Below the pieces are notes generated by a model that saw nothing but the letters and a program-made list of their open reading frames with translations, was not told the DNA's origin and did not search any database. Below, in pieces: positions 11,584 to 21,709 of a stretch of DNA of 64,000 nucleotides; position 1 is the first letter of the stretch, and each line of letters starts with the position of its first letter. A program made the position numbers and the translations under genes. Source of the DNA: Cupriavidus sp. UYMMa02A (GTDB lineage Bacteria > Pseudomonadota > Gammaproteobacteria > Burkholderiales > Burkholderiaceae); assembly GCA_001725945.1 (NCBI GenBank), contig LRMT01000025.1:1-64000 (forward strand), written 5' to 3'.

Positions 11584-12906
11584 ATGACCGACCACTCCCC
11601 CCGACTCCGTCCATTACCCGCGCGATCCGCGGCCGCGTGCTGCATTTCCTGCACGACCCGCAGTTCCACGAGGACGCCTATCAGTATTGGGAGGATGGCC
11701 TGCTGATCGTCACTGCCGGGCGCATCGTCGCCGCCGGCGACTACACGGCGCTGGCTCGCGCATCCCGGCTGGCGCGGAGGTGATTGACCATCGCGGCAAG
11801 CTGATCGTGCCGGGCTTCATCGACACCCACGTGCACTACCCGCAGACGGACATCATCGCTTCGCCGTCGCCGGGCCTGCTGCACTGGCTGGACACTTACA
11901 CCTTCCCCGAAGAGCGCCGTTTCGCCGAGCCCGAATACGCGCGCGCGGTGGCCGGCTTCTTCACCGACGAACTGCTGCGCAACGGCACCACCAGCGCGGT
12001 GGTCTGGAGCACCGTGCACAAGGCCTCGGCCGAGGCACTGTTTGCCGAGAGCGAGCAGCGCAACCTGCGCATGATCACCGGCAAGGTGATGATGGACCGC
12101 AACTGTCCCGAATTCCTGCGCGACACTGCCGAAACCGGCGCGCGTGATTCAGCCGACCTGCTGTCGCGCTGGCATAACAAGGGCCGGCTCGCCTACGCGA
12201 TCACGCCGCGCTTCGCGCCGACGTCGACCGAAGCGCAGCTCGCCGCCTGCGGCGAACTGGCCAAGGCCTATCCGGATGCGTTCATCCAGACGCACGTTGC
12301 CGAGAACCGCGACGAGGTGAAATGGGTGGCCGAGCTGTTCCCGGATGCGCGCAGCTACCTGGACGTGTACGACCGCTATGGCCTGCTGCGCCCGGCGCGT
12401 TCTACGGCCACGCGATCTACCTCGATCAGGACGACCGCCGGCGCCTGGCCGACAGCGGCGCCGCGGTGGCGCATTGCCCCACCTCGAACCTGTTCCTCGG
12501 CAGCGGCTTCTATGACTTCCACCAGTCGGACGCCAACCGCCTGAACGTGACGCTGGCCACCGACGTGGGCGGCGGCACTTCGTTCTCGATGTTCCGGACC
12601 ATGAACGCCGCGCACAAGGTCGCGCGCATGGGCGGCTACCACCTGACCGCGCTGCGGATGTTCTACCTGGCCACCCGCGCGGCCGCCGAGGCGCTGGGCT
12701 GGTCCGACCGCATCGGCAGCTTCAGCGAAGGCTGCGAGGCCGACTTCATCGTGCTGGACCCTCAGGCCACGCCGCTGATCGCGCGCCGCAGCGGCCGTTC
12801 CGAGTCACTGGAAGAGCAATTGTTCGCGTTTGCCATGCTCGGAGACGACCGTGTCATCGACAGCGTGTATGTGATGGGCGAAGCCGTGCAGACGCCAGTC
12901 ATGTGA
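11584..12906 (+). CDS. guaD: Guanine deaminase (three frame breaks)
   Basis: Amidohydrolase converting guanine to xanthine; 441 residues when repaired. Metal-binding and family motifs are PGFIDTHVHYPQTD, IQTHVAENRDEVKW, GHAIYLDQDDRR, AHCPTSNLFLGSG and TDVGGGTSFSMFRTM. The start is ATG 11584 after AGAGAGGCAGACC. Bases are missing in the C-run near 11602, near 11769 (ALAR|GIPAGAEV) and near 12394 (GLLRP|GAFYGHA). It lies 44 bases after the likely add stop and completes a contiguous purine-to-urate gene set. Confidence 0.92.
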
Positions 12907-12916
12907 CGTTTGTCAC

Positions 12917-12945
12917 ACCTGCGGCGGTGCAACGCCGCCGCAGGT
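12917..12945 (+). terminator. GC-rich hairpin after guaD
   Basis: An 11-bp perfect stem (ACCTGCGGCGG / CCGCCGCAGGT) with a 7-base loop lies 11 bases after the guaD stop. No U-tract follows, so it may be a 3' stabilising structure or a Rho-assisted end rather than an intrinsic terminator. Confidence 0.45.
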
Positions 12946-13080
12946 CGCTAATACTCGGGAGCGCTCCGGCACGGATTGACGGCGGTCAAGACTCGTACCG
13001 GCAAAGCGCTCTAACCTTTGCGGTTCCGTTGCCGGCCATGCACAGGCCATACGGCAACGCCCAGCAACCAGAAGGTTTCC

Positions 13081-14221
13081 ATGAGCACCCACGCTGCCAC
13101 GCATCCCGAGGTACCGCTTCAAGCACCGGCGCCTGCCGACCAGCCGTTTCCCGAACCGATTGCCCCCGACCGGCCGATGCCATCGCGCAAGATCATCCGC
13201 GGCTGGCTGATCCCGCTCGGCCAGCGCAGCACGCCACGCGCGCTGGCGCTGTTCGCTTTCGACTACATCCTGTTCGCGGCCACGCTGGCCGGCGTGGTAC
13301 TGGCCTCGCACTGGGCCGCCAAGCTGGGCCTCGGTGTGCTGGCTGGCCTGATCATCGCGCGCCTGTTCATCATCGGCCACGACGCCTGCCACCAGAGCCT
13401 GACGCCGCGCCGGGGCCTGAACAAGTGGCTGGGCCGGCTGACCTTCCTGCCGTCGCTGACGCCCTACAGCCTGTGGGAAGTCGGCCATAACGTCGTCCAC
13501 CACGCTACACCAACCTGAAGGCTTCGACTTCGTCTGGGCGCCCTATTCGCTCGAAGAGTTCCGCGCGCTGCCGCGCTGGCGCCGCGTGATGGAACGCATC
13601 TACCGCACCGGCTTCGGCCCGGGCCTGTACTACCTGATCGAGATCTGGTGGCTCAAGCTGTTCTTCCCGAGCAAGCGCCAGATGGCCACGCGCCGGCCCA
13701 TCTTCATGGCTGACTGCGCACTGGTTGCCGCCTTCGGCGCCGCATGGATCGGCGCGCTGGTCTGGGCGGCGCTGGCTACCGGGCAATCGGCATGGATGAT
13801 GGTGGGTGCCGGCTTCGTGCTGCCGTTCCTGGTCTGGAACGCGACGGTCGGCTTCGTGCTGTACGTGCACCACACCCATACCAGCGTGGCCTGGTACGAC
13901 ACCAAGACGATGTGGGCCAAGGCCCAGCCGTTCGTCTCGACCACCGTGCACCTTCGCTTTCGCCACGGCATCGGCGCCGCGCTCCATCACATCATGGAAC
14001 ACACCGCGCACCACGTGGACATGAGCGTGCCGCTGTACCGCCTGAAGCGCGCCCAGGCGCTGCTCGAACACGCGCTGCCGGGCCGCATCATCATCGAGAA
14101 CTTCTCGTGGCGCTGGTATTTCCACACGGCGCGCCGCTGCAAGCTTTACGACTTCAAGGCCCTATGCTGGACCGACTTCCGCGGCCGCCGCACCAGCGAG
14201 CAATCACCGGTGCCGGCCTGA
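13081..14221 (+). CDS. Membrane fatty-acid desaturase (two frame breaks)
   Basis: Di-iron membrane desaturase of 380 residues when repaired. The three histidine boxes are HDACHQ at about 100, HNVVHHGYTN at about 136, and HHIMEHTAHHVD near the end. Hydrophobic segments include ALALFAFDYILFAATLAGVV and WIGALVWAAL. Bases are missing near 13505 (VVHH|GYTNLK) and near 13522 (NLK|GFDFVWAP). The substrate is probably acyl chains of membrane lipids. It stands alone between the purine operon and the riboswitch-controlled transporter. Confidence 0.85.
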
Positions 14222-14241
14222 CAAGGCACATTTTCCGGCGG

Positions 14242-14270
14242 TGGACGCTCACCGCCCACGCCGCTATAAT
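14242..14270 (+). promoter_or_regulatory. Sigma-70 promoter of the manganese riboswitch transcript
   Basis: TGGACG at 14242-14247 and a perfect TATAAT at 14265-14270 are separated by 17 bases. The predicted start near 14277 lies a few bases before the riboswitch core. Confidence 0.7.
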
Positions 14271-14280
14271 TGCGGCTTCC

Positions 14281-14474
14281 ATTGGGGAGTAGCCGCCCTG
14301 TTCTGACCGCGCCGCGCAATGCGGAATCCGGAAGACAGGGGCGTACGTCAACAGACTTGACCGCTTGCGGTTATGGCGTACGCAGCTCCGGACCCGGCTG
14401 GCCTTGCGGCCCAGCCCGATCCAAGGCCTGGCGAGACCGATGACCATACCTTTCTGGCCGGGCCGGGAAAGGTG
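14281..14474 (+). ncRNA. yybP-ykoY (Mn2+) riboswitch with expression-platform hairpin
   Basis: The 5' core GGGGAGTAGCCG (14284-14295), the central GCGTACGTCAACA at 14341 with a matching GGCGTACGC at 14375-14383, and the 3' core GGCGAGACCGATGACC at about 14430-14445 follow the yybP-ykoY pattern in order. In this family Mn2+ binds between the two loops. Just after it, ACCTTTC (14448-14454) can pair with GAAAGGT (14467-14473), probably the switching helix. It lies directly upstream of a GDT1-family Mn exporter, a known target of this riboswitch class. Confidence 0.85.
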
Positions 14475-14525
14475 TGCGTCATTGGCATCTCGCGATGCAT
14501 GCGGCCCGGTTACTCACACAATAAA

Positions 14526-15101
14526 ATGGAAGCCTTCCTCGTCTCCACAGGCATCGTCGCGCTCGCGGAAATGGGCGACAAGACGCAGTTGCTCTCGCTC
14601 GTCCTGGCCGCGCGTTATCGCAAACCTCTTCCCATCATCGTCGGTATCCTGATCGCCACGGTGGTCAACCACGGCTTTGCCGGCGCGCTCGGCGGCTGGA
14701 TCACCCATGTGCTCGGCGAATCGCTGCTGCGCTGGATCCTTGGCCTGGGCTTCATTGCCATGGCCGCGTGGATGCTGATCCCCGACAAGTTCGATGATGA
14801 GGAGGAAGCCAAGCCCGTCAAGGGTGCGCTCGGCATCCTGGCCACCACCATCGTCGCGTTCTTCTTCGCCGAGATGGGCGACAAGACCCAGATCGCCACT
14901 GTCGCGCTGGCGGCCCGCTTCAACGGCGCGGTGCTGGCCGTGGTCGCCGGCACCACGTTCGGCATGATGCTGGCCAACGCACCCGCAGTGCTGCTTGGCG
15001 ACAAGTTCGCCAACAAGATGCCGATTGCGCTCGTGCACAAGATTGCCGCAGGCATCTTCCTGGTGCTCGGCGTACTGGCGCTGCTCAATATCGGCGGCTG
15101 A
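14526..15101 (+). CDS. GDT1/TMEM165 (UPF0016) family Mn2+ exporter
   Basis: Six-helix inner-membrane cation exporter of 191 residues, intact. It carries the two family signatures ALAEMGDKTQLL (Glu15-Thr20) and FFAEMGDKTQIA (from Glu116), one in each pseudo-symmetric half, separated by a charged cytoplasmic loop (PDKFDDEEEAKPVKG). MneA-type relatives export manganese. Start ATG 14526 is the first methionine of the conserved region; the frame extends 51 codons upstream only through the riboswitch. Expression should rise with Mn2+ through the leader. Confidence 0.88.
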   Translation: MEAFLVSTGIVALAEMGDKTQLLSLVLAARYRKPLPIIVGILIATVVNHGFAGALGGWITHVLGESLLRWILGLGFIAMAAWMLIPDKFDDEEEAKPVKGALGILATTIVAFFFAEMGDKTQIATVALAARFNGAVLAVVAGTTFGMMLANAPAVLLGDKFANKMPIALVHKIAAGIFLVLGVLALLNIGG

Positions 15102-15201
15102 GCCTGCTCGACCGGCTCTTCGGGCAATCCGGGCCGCGTGGCCCGGGTCCCCGCCAGCGAACGCGCGATCCCCGCCCCGGCGGCCTGCACACTGGCCCGG
15201 C

Positions 15202-15211
15202 TGTGGGATAA
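15202..15211 (+). promoter_or_regulatory. Possible extended -10 promoter element before ilvD
   Basis: The 222-base spacer before ilvD contains TGTGGGATAAT ending about 15211, an extended -10 match to TATAAT. A weak CTGCAC lies about 16 bases upstream. Nothing else recognisable is in the spacer. Confidence 0.35.
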
Positions 15212-15324
15212 TCACGGGTTCTGCCCAGGGCCGCAGCTCAAGAGGTTGTTCGCACGGGCGCATGAGGGGCCCCTATTCCCGTGGCCCCGCATCCTTTCCG
15301 CGATACTGATTTCACGACCCCACA

Positions 15325-17182
15325 ATGCCCGCATACCGTTCCAAGACCTCTACCGCCGGCCGCAACATGGCAGGTGCGCGCTCGCTGTGGCGCGCACCGG
15401 CATGAAAGACGACGACTTCAACAAGCCGATCATCGCGGTGGTCAATTCGTTCACCCAGTTTGTGCCCGGCCATGTGCACCTGAAGGACCTGGGCCAGCTC
15501 GTCGCGCGCGAGATCGAGGCCGCCGGCGGCGTTGCCAAGGAATTCAACACGATCGCGGTCGATGACGGCATCGCCATGGGCCACGACGGCATGCTGTATT
15601 CGCTGCCCAGCCGCGACATCATCGCCGACTCGGTCGAGTACATGGTCAATGCGCACTGCGCCGACGCGATGGTGTGCATCTCGAACTGCGACAAGATCAC
15701 CCCGGGCATGCTGATGGCCGCGATGCGCCTGAACATCCCCGTGATCTTCGTCTCGGGCGGCCCGATGGAAGCCGGCAAGACGCGCCTGGCCAATCCCGCC
15801 ACCGGGACCATCGAGTTCAAGAAGCTCGACCTCGTCGACGCCATGGTGATCGCGGCCGACCAGTCCTACTCCGACGCCGACGTGGCCGAGGTGGAGCGCT
15901 CGGCCTGCCCGACGTGCGGTTCGTGCTCGGGCATGTTCACCGCCAACTCGATGAACTGCCTGACCGAGGCACTGGGCCTGTCGCTGCCCGGCAACGGCAC
16001 GGTGGTTGCCACGCATGCGGACCGCGAACAGCTCTTCAAGCGCGCCGGCAGCCGCATCGTCGAACTGGCGCGCCAGTACTACGAGCAGGAAGACGCGCGC
16101 ATCCTGCCCCGCTCGGTAGGCTTCAAGGCGTCGAGAACGCGATGACGCTGGACATCGCCATGGGTGGCTCCACCAACACGATCCTGCATTTGCTGGCGAT
16201 CGCGCAGGAAGCGGGCATCGACTTCACCATGGCCGACATCGACCGCCTCTCGCGCGTCGTGCCGCAGCTGTGCAAGGTCGCACCGAACACCAACAAGTAC
16301 CACATTGAAGACGTGCACCGCGCGGGCGGCATCATGGCCATCCTCGGTGAACTGGAGCGCGCCGGCAAGCTGCACACCGACGTACCCACCGTGCACGCCG
16401 CCACGCTCGGCGATGCGCTGAGCCAGTGGGACATCACCCGCACGCAGGACGAAGCCGTCAAGACCTTCTACATGGCTGGCCCCGCCGGCGTTCCGACGCA
16501 AGTGGCATTCAGCCAGAACACGCGCTGGCCGAGCCTGGACCTGGACCGCGCCGAGGGTTGCATCCGCTCGTACGAGCACGCCTTCTCCAAGGAAGGCGGC
16601 CTGGGCGTGCTGACCGGCAATATCGCGCTCGACGGTTGCGTGGTGAAGACCGCGGGCGTCGATGAGAGCATCCTCGTGTTCGAAGGCACGGCCCATGTCA
16701 CCGAATCGCAAGACGAGGCCGTCGAGAACATCCTCAATGACAAGGTCAAGGCCGGCGATGTGGTGATCGTGCGCTACGAAGGGCCCAAGGGCGGCCCCGG
16801 CATGCAGGAAATGCTCTACCCGACGAGCTACATCAAGTCGAAGGGTCTGGGCAAGGCCTGCGCGCTGCTGACCGATGGCCGCTTCTCGGGCGGCACGTCG
16901 GGCCTGTCCATCGGCCACTGCTCGCCGGAAGCCGCGGCAGGCGGCGCAATCGGCCTCGTGCGCGACGGCGACAAGATCCGCATCGACATCCCTAACCGTT
17001 CGATCAACGTGCTGGTGTCCGACGAGGAACTGGCGCGCCGCCGCGAAGAGCAGAACGCCAAGGGCTGGAAGCCCGCCAAGGCGCGTCCGCGCAAGGTGTC
17101 GGCCGCGCTCAAGGCATATGCCAAGCTGGTCATGTCGGCCGACAAGGGCGCGGTGCGCGACCTCTCGTTGCTGGACGACTGA
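15325..17182 (+). CDS. ilvD: Dihydroxy-acid dehydratase (two frame breaks)
   Basis: Fe-S dehydratase of valine, isoleucine and pantothenate synthesis, converting 2,3-dihydroxy acids to 2-keto acids in the cytoplasm. It is 619 residues when repaired, the usual length. Cluster motifs are [12 protein letters not shown] and [18 protein letters not shown]; the C-terminus has [14 protein letters not shown]. The start is ATG 15325 ([17 protein letters not shown]). Bases are missing near 15397 (LWRA|TGMKDDD) and 16130 (GFKA|FENAMTLD). Real loss would make the cell a branched-chain amino-acid auxotroph, so sequence error is more likely. Confidence 0.95.
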
Positions 17183-17215
17183 TTGCGGCGGGGCTTGCGC
17201 CCTGCTGCTCCCAAG

Positions 17216-17239
17216 GCCGCTCCCCGGAGCGGCTTTTTT
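17216..17239 (+). terminator. Intrinsic terminator of ilvD
   Basis: GCCGCTCC pairs with GGAGCGGC across a two-base loop and is followed by TTTTTT. It begins 34 bases after the ilvD stop. Confidence 0.9.
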
Positions 17240-17261
17240 GTTTCTCCGTCGAGCAGCGAAA

Positions 17262-17286
17262 ACAAAAACGGGGCCAAAGCCCCGTT
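17262..17286 (-). terminator. Intrinsic terminator of puuD (minus strand)
   Basis: AACGGGGC and GCCCCGTT form a perfect 8-bp stem with a 4-base loop (17267-17286). Read on the minus strand the stem is followed by TTTTTGTTTT. It ends the puuD transcript and faces the ilvD terminator. Confidence 0.8.
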
Positions 17287-17399
17287 CAAACCCTCGCCGT
17301 CCGGTACTGAAGGCCGCCAACTGCGCGGCCACCGGACGTCGATCACCGATGCTCGGATGTCATGGACCCGCTCGCCGGCGGGCCCGCTAAATGCAACGT

Positions 17400-18611
17400 T
17401 CAGTTGGTCGTCTTGGCACCACCTTCAAACCACTGACCCAGCAACGCCCGTTCGTCGTCCGTAATCTGCGTCACATTGCCCAGCGGCATGGCCTTCTGCT
17501 GGACCGCCTGCTGGTAGATCAGCTGGGCGTGCGCCTTGATCTCGTCGGCAGTGTCGAGCTTGATGCCCTTGGCTGCGGTCGGCATCATCTTCGGCGCCGC
17601 GGCGTGGCACTGCACGCAACGCGTATTGATCACTTCCTGGACCTTGGTGAAGCTCACCGCGGTGCTGGCAGCATCAGCGCCACCGTTGCTGGCCACAACC
17701 GGACGCGGCTGCGGGGCGATCAACACGGCCACCACGCCGAGCGCGGCAACGCCGCCAGCCGGCCACAGCACATTGATCTTGCCCTTGTGCTTCAGGATGA
17801 AGAACTGGCGGATCAGCACGCCGGCCAGCATGATCAGGATCAGCACCAGCCAGTTGTTCTTGGCGGCGTAGGTCATGCTGTAGTGGTTCGACAGCATCGC
17901 GAACAGCACCGGCAGCGTGAAGTAGGTGTTGTGCACGCTGCGCTGCTTGCCGCGCTTGCCGTGGATCGGGTCGACCGGCTGGCCGGCCTTGAGTGCCGCC
18001 ACCACCTTGCGCTGGCCTGGGATGATCCACACGAGCACGTTGGCGCTCATGATCGTCGCCACCATCGCGCCGGTCAGCAGGAACGCCGCGCGGCCCGAGA
18101 ACACGTGGCAGGCGACGAACGCCGCAGCCATGATGTAGACCGCCACCAGGATGCCGACCAGACGGTCGTTCTTGCCGAACAGGCGGCAGATGCTGTCATA
18201 GACGATCCAGCCGATCAGCAGGTACGACACCGCGAAGCCGACCGCCGCGCCCGGCGACATGTCGAACACGTTCTTGTCGATCAGGAACGTGCTGGCATTG
18301 AACAGGTACAGCACCACCAGCAGCGCGAAGCCGCTCATCCAGGTCGAGTACGACTCCCAGTAGAACCAGTGCAGGTTCTCGGGCAGCGACTTCGGCGCGG
18401 TCAGGTATTTCTGCGGGTTGTAGAAGCCGCCGCCATGCACGGCCCACAACTCGCCGTCCACGCCCTTGTCCTTCAGGTCGGTGGCCAGGGGCTTGGTCAG
18501 GCTGTTGTCCAGCCAGACGAAATAGAACGAGGAACCGATCCATGCGATGGCGGTGATGACGTGCACCCACCGCAGCAGCATATTGGCCCAATCGAGAATA
18601 TAGCCTTCCAT
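17400..18611 (-). CDS. puuD: Membrane urate hydroxylase with C-terminal cytochrome c domain
   Basis: PuuD-type urate oxidase of 403 residues, converting urate to 5-hydroxyisourate and passing electrons to the respiratory chain. It has about eight membrane helices (from MLLRWVHVITAIAWIGSSFYFVWLD) with conserved histidines, then a periplasmic cytochrome c domain with the haem motif CVQCH at residues 332-336 and a likely Met ligand in KAMPLGN. It differs from the soluble cofactor-free uricase. Intact. It is the second gene after uraH, which it follows by 30 bases. Confidence 0.95.
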   Translation of the reverse strand: MEGYILDWANMLLRWVHVITAIAWIGSSFYFVWLDNSLTKPLATDLKDKGVDGELWAVHGGGFYNPQKYLTAPKSLPENLHWFYWESYSTWMSGFALLVVLYLFNASTFLIDKNVFDMSPGAAVGFAVSYLLIGWIVYDSICRLFGKNDRLVGILVAVYIMAAAFVACHVFSGRAAFLLTGAMVATIMSANVLVWIIPGQRKVVAALKAGQPVDPIHGKRGKQRSVHNTYFTLPVLFAMLSNHYSMTYAAKNNWLVLILIMLAGVLIRQFFILKHKGKINVLWPAGGVAALGVVAVLIAPQPRPVVASNGGADAASTAVSFTKVQEVINTRCVQCHAAAPKMMPTAAKGIKLDTADEIKAHAQLIYQQAVQQKAMPLGNVTQITDDERALLGQWFEGGAKTTN

Positions 18612-18641
18612 CTCTTGTCTCCTGTTTCCCTAGACCACCGA

Positions 18642-18995
18642 TCAGCTGCCGCGGTAGGTCGAGTACGACCAGGGCGAGACCAGGAGCGGTACGTGGTAGT
18701 GCGCGTTGGGGTCGGCAATGCCGAAGCGCAGGGGTACCACGTTGAGGAAGGCCGGCTCGGGCAGCTTCGCGCCTTGCGCGCGGAAGTAATCGCCGGCGGC
18801 GAATTCCAGTTCGTACTCGCCAACGGCGAGGTCGGCGCCTTCCAGCAGGGGCTGGTCGCAGCGGCCGTCGTGGTTGGTGACCACGGTCTTCAGCGTTTCG
18901 CGGCGATTGTTGACAATTTTATGGAGAGTAATCGACATGCCCTGACCCGGCGTGCCGGCGGCGGTGTCGAGAACATGAGTGGTCAAGCGTCCCAT
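18642..18995 (-). CDS. uraH: 5-hydroxyisourate hydrolase
   Basis: Transthyretin-like enzyme of 117 residues and usual length, hydrolysing 5-hydroxyisourate to OHCU in the urate pathway. It opens with LTTHVLDTAAGTPG (catalytic His), has NHDGRCDQPL, and ends with the diagnostic YRGS. Intact. It is the first gene of the minus-strand urate operon with puuD, divergent from the GntR regulator and facing three dyad operators. Confidence 0.96.
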   Translation of the reverse strand: MGRLTTHVLDTAAGTPGQGMSITLHKIVNNRRETLKTVVTNHDGRCDQPLLEGADLAVGEYELEFAAGDYFRAQGAKLPEPAFLNVVPLRFGIADPNAHYHVPLLVSPWSYSTYRGS

Positions 18996-19332
18996 CGTGT
19001 TTGTCCTTTTGCGATTGGGTTGTGAGGGGCGCCGCTGCCTTCACTAGCACCATTTGTGGGAATGGTGCCCGCTCGGTACGTCATCTAACGCATCCCGGCG
19101 CTGGGTGGTGCGTGGCGACAATGCGCCTGCCCCCACCCGGTTGACAACCGAGGAATAACCCTTAGTTGTCGAAAACCTGAACCTGTTTTGTTGACAATAT
19201 TGAAGGATTAACCAAATAATTGTCAACAATTTTCGGGTCACTGCTTGCTGACAGCCGGGATTTCCGGCACCACAAACGGTGGTCCCACAGGGGCCGCGGC
19301 CCGCTGTTTTCGTCTTACCGCTTGGTGCCAAG
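18996..19332. promoter_or_regulatory. Divergent urate control region with GntR-type operators
   Basis: A 337-base AT-rich spacer between uraH and the regulator. TTGTTGACAAT (19188-19198) and ATTGTCAACAA (19219-19229) are perfect 11-base inverted copies 20 bases apart. Each also contains a TTGT-N2-ACAA match to the FadR/GntR operator. A third symmetric site, GGTTGACAACC, lies at 19139-19149, and a half-site TTGTC near 19166. The regulator encoded next to it is GntR/FCD, so it probably binds here and controls both directions. Confidence 0.7.
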
Positions 19333-20081
19333 ATGTCCAAGAGCCTGAAGCTGATTGCCGGTGTCGCCGACGCCGCCCTGACTGAGTCAAAGCCCGACAA
19401 GCCTGCAGGCAAGGGCTCGGTCGAGGAGCGCATGTACCACGAGATCTATGACGCGATCATGGAGCACCGGCTGCCACCGCGCACCAAGCTGACCGAGCAT
19501 TCCCTTTGCGAGATCTATGCCACGGCACGCCACACGGTCCGCAAGGTGCTGTCGCGCCTGTCCGGCGACGGCATGGTGGACCTGGAACCGAACCGCGGCG
19601 CTTTATCGCCAGTCCATCCATCGACGAGGCGCACGACATGTTCGAACTGCGCCAGATGCTGGAACGCGCGGTCCTCGACAAGCTGGCCGCCATGCCCGAC
19701 GTCAAGACCGTGATCGCGCCGCTGCGCAAGATGGTCGCGAGCGAGCGCCAGGCGTTTCTTACGCATGACCGCCCCACCTGGATCCGCCTGTCGGCCGAGT
19801 TCCACACCGCGCTGGCCGAGCTGTCGGGCAACGCGCTGCTGGTCAACATGATGCGCCGGCTGGTCTCGCGCACGACGCTCATGATCGCCAGCGTGGAAGC
19901 GCCCGGCAACAACGCTTGCTCGTTCGACGAGCACGAGGAAATCCTCGACGCACTGGAACAGGGCGATGCCGCGCTGGCCCAGTCGCGCATGGCGCACCAT
20001 CTCGGCGCGTGCGCCGACCGCGTACAGCCCGACGATCCGGGCGCCTTCGATCTTCGCAGCGTGCTGGGTCGCTCCACCTAG
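19333..20081 (+). CDS. GntR-family (FCD domain) regulator of urate catabolism (frame broken)
   Basis: Repressor-type regulator of 249 residues when repaired. The N-terminal winged helix (YHEIYDAIMEHRLPPRTKLTE, then CEIYATARHTVRKVLSRLSGDGMV) is followed by an all-helical FCD effector domain with metal-ligand histidines (EFHTALAELSGN, EHEEILDALEQGD, MAHHLGAC). One base is missing near 19603 (PNRGA|FIASPSIDEAHDM). It sits at the head of regulator-permease-puuE-uraD and is divergent from uraH-puuD. The likely inducer is urate or a product, by context. Confidence 0.88.
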
Positions 20082-20226
20082 CACGGTGTTCCCACCGGCA
20101 TCAAACCGAACGAGGCCTGGCTGCACCGCCCACGACAGCGTCCTGAAGGACGCGGCGGCGGTGCTGTCCCAAAGGAGGCCACGGACGCCGGTGTTCCCAT
20201 CAAACCAAAGGAGAGGAGACGCATCA

Positions 20227-21632
20227 ATGACTTCCGCAAGCACTACGGTCCCCACGGACCTGACCAATGAGCGTTTGCCCTCCGGGCGGCTGCTCGCGCT
20301 CGGGCTGCAGCACGTGCTGGTGATGTACGCCGGCACAGTTGCCGTCCCCCTGATCGTTGGTGGGGCCCTGAAGCTGCCCAAGGACCAGCTGGCGTTCCTG
20401 ATCAACGCCGACCTGTTCGCGGCCGGCCTCGCCACGCTGATCCAGGCGTTCGGCTTCTGGAAGTTCGGCATCCGCATGCCCGTGATGATGGGCGTGACCT
20501 TTGCCTCGGTGGCACCGATGATCGCCATCGGCACCGATCCCAACGTCGGCCTGCTTGGCATCTACGGCGCGGTGATCGCCTCAGGGGTGTTCGGCATCCT
20601 GATTGCGCCGATGATGGGCCGCATGCTCGGGCTGTTCCCGCCGGTGGTGACCGGCACCGTGATCACGCTGATCGGCGTGTCGCTGATGCGCGTGGGCATC
20701 AACTGGGCGGCCGGTGGCCAGCCCACCACGCGTGCCGTGATCGACGGCGTGGTCAAGGAAGTCCCCAATCTTGCCTACGGTGACCTGGCCAATCTCGGCA
20801 TCGCCGGCCTCACGCTCGCGATCATCCTGCTGCTGACCAAGTACGGCCGCGGCCTGGTGGCCAACTGCGCGGTGTTGCTCGGCATCATCGCCGGCACGTT
20901 CGTTGCCATGGCCATGGGCAAGGTGTCGTTCGAAGGCTGAATGAAGCGAGCTTCGTCGCCATCATCACGCCGCTGCACTTCGGTATCCCGACCTTCGAAT
21001 TGAGCGCGATCCTGTCGATGTGCATCGTCATGCTGATCACGCTGGTGGAATCCACCGGCATGTTCCTGGCGCTGTCGGACATCACCGGCAAGAAACTCAG
21101 CAACGAGGAACTGACGCGCGGCCTGCGCGCCGACGGCCTGGGCACGGTGATCGGCGGCGTGTTCAACACCTTCCCGTACACCTCGTTCTCGCAGAACGTG
21201 GGCCTGGTGACCGTGACCGGCGTACGTTCGCGCTACGTGGCGGCGGCCGGCGGCATCATTCTGATCGCCTTCGGCCTGTTCCCGAAGATGGCCCACGTGG
21301 TGGCGTCGGTGCCCCAGTTCGTGCTTGGCGGCGCCGGCATCGTGATGTTCGGCATGGTGGCCGCTACCGGCATCCGCATCCTGGGCAGCTGCGATTTCAA
21401 CCGCAACCGCCACAACCTGTTCATCGTCGCCATCGCGATCGGCTTCGGCATGATCCCGACGCTGGCGCCGACGTTCTTCCAGTACCTGCCGAAGTGGACC
21501 GTGCCGTTCACCCACAGCGGGATCGTGCTCGGCACTATCGTGGCCGTGGCCCTGAACCTCTTCTACAACGGCATCCAGTCGCGTGAAGAGGCCATGCGCA
21601 ACGCCGCCGCGAACACGCACGGCACGGAGTAA
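20227..21632 (+). CDS. NCS2-family urate/xanthine permease (frame broken)
   Basis: Proton-coupled nucleobase importer of 468 residues when repaired, with 12-14 helices. Family motifs are GLQHVLVMYAGTVAVPLIVGG (TM1), PVMMGVTFASVAPM, and the NCS2 signature region FNTFPYTSFSQNVGLV with its Gln. One C is missing near 20937 (KVSFEG|LNEASFVAII). It lies 145 bases after the regulator and is followed by puuE, so urate or xanthine is the expected substrate rather than uracil. RBS AGGAGA is about nine bases upstream. Confidence 0.9.
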
Positions 21633-21709
21633 TCGCAGTACCCGGGACCGCAGTCCCAGGCCGCTCCACCACAAAGGAGGCGGCCGGTTCCCTGAAGCAG
21701 AAACGACCC

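Noticed and set aside
17391..19025. 544-codon plus-strand frame opposite puuD and uraH
   Set aside because: Shadow of two intact conserved genes; low-complexity composition and no RBS.
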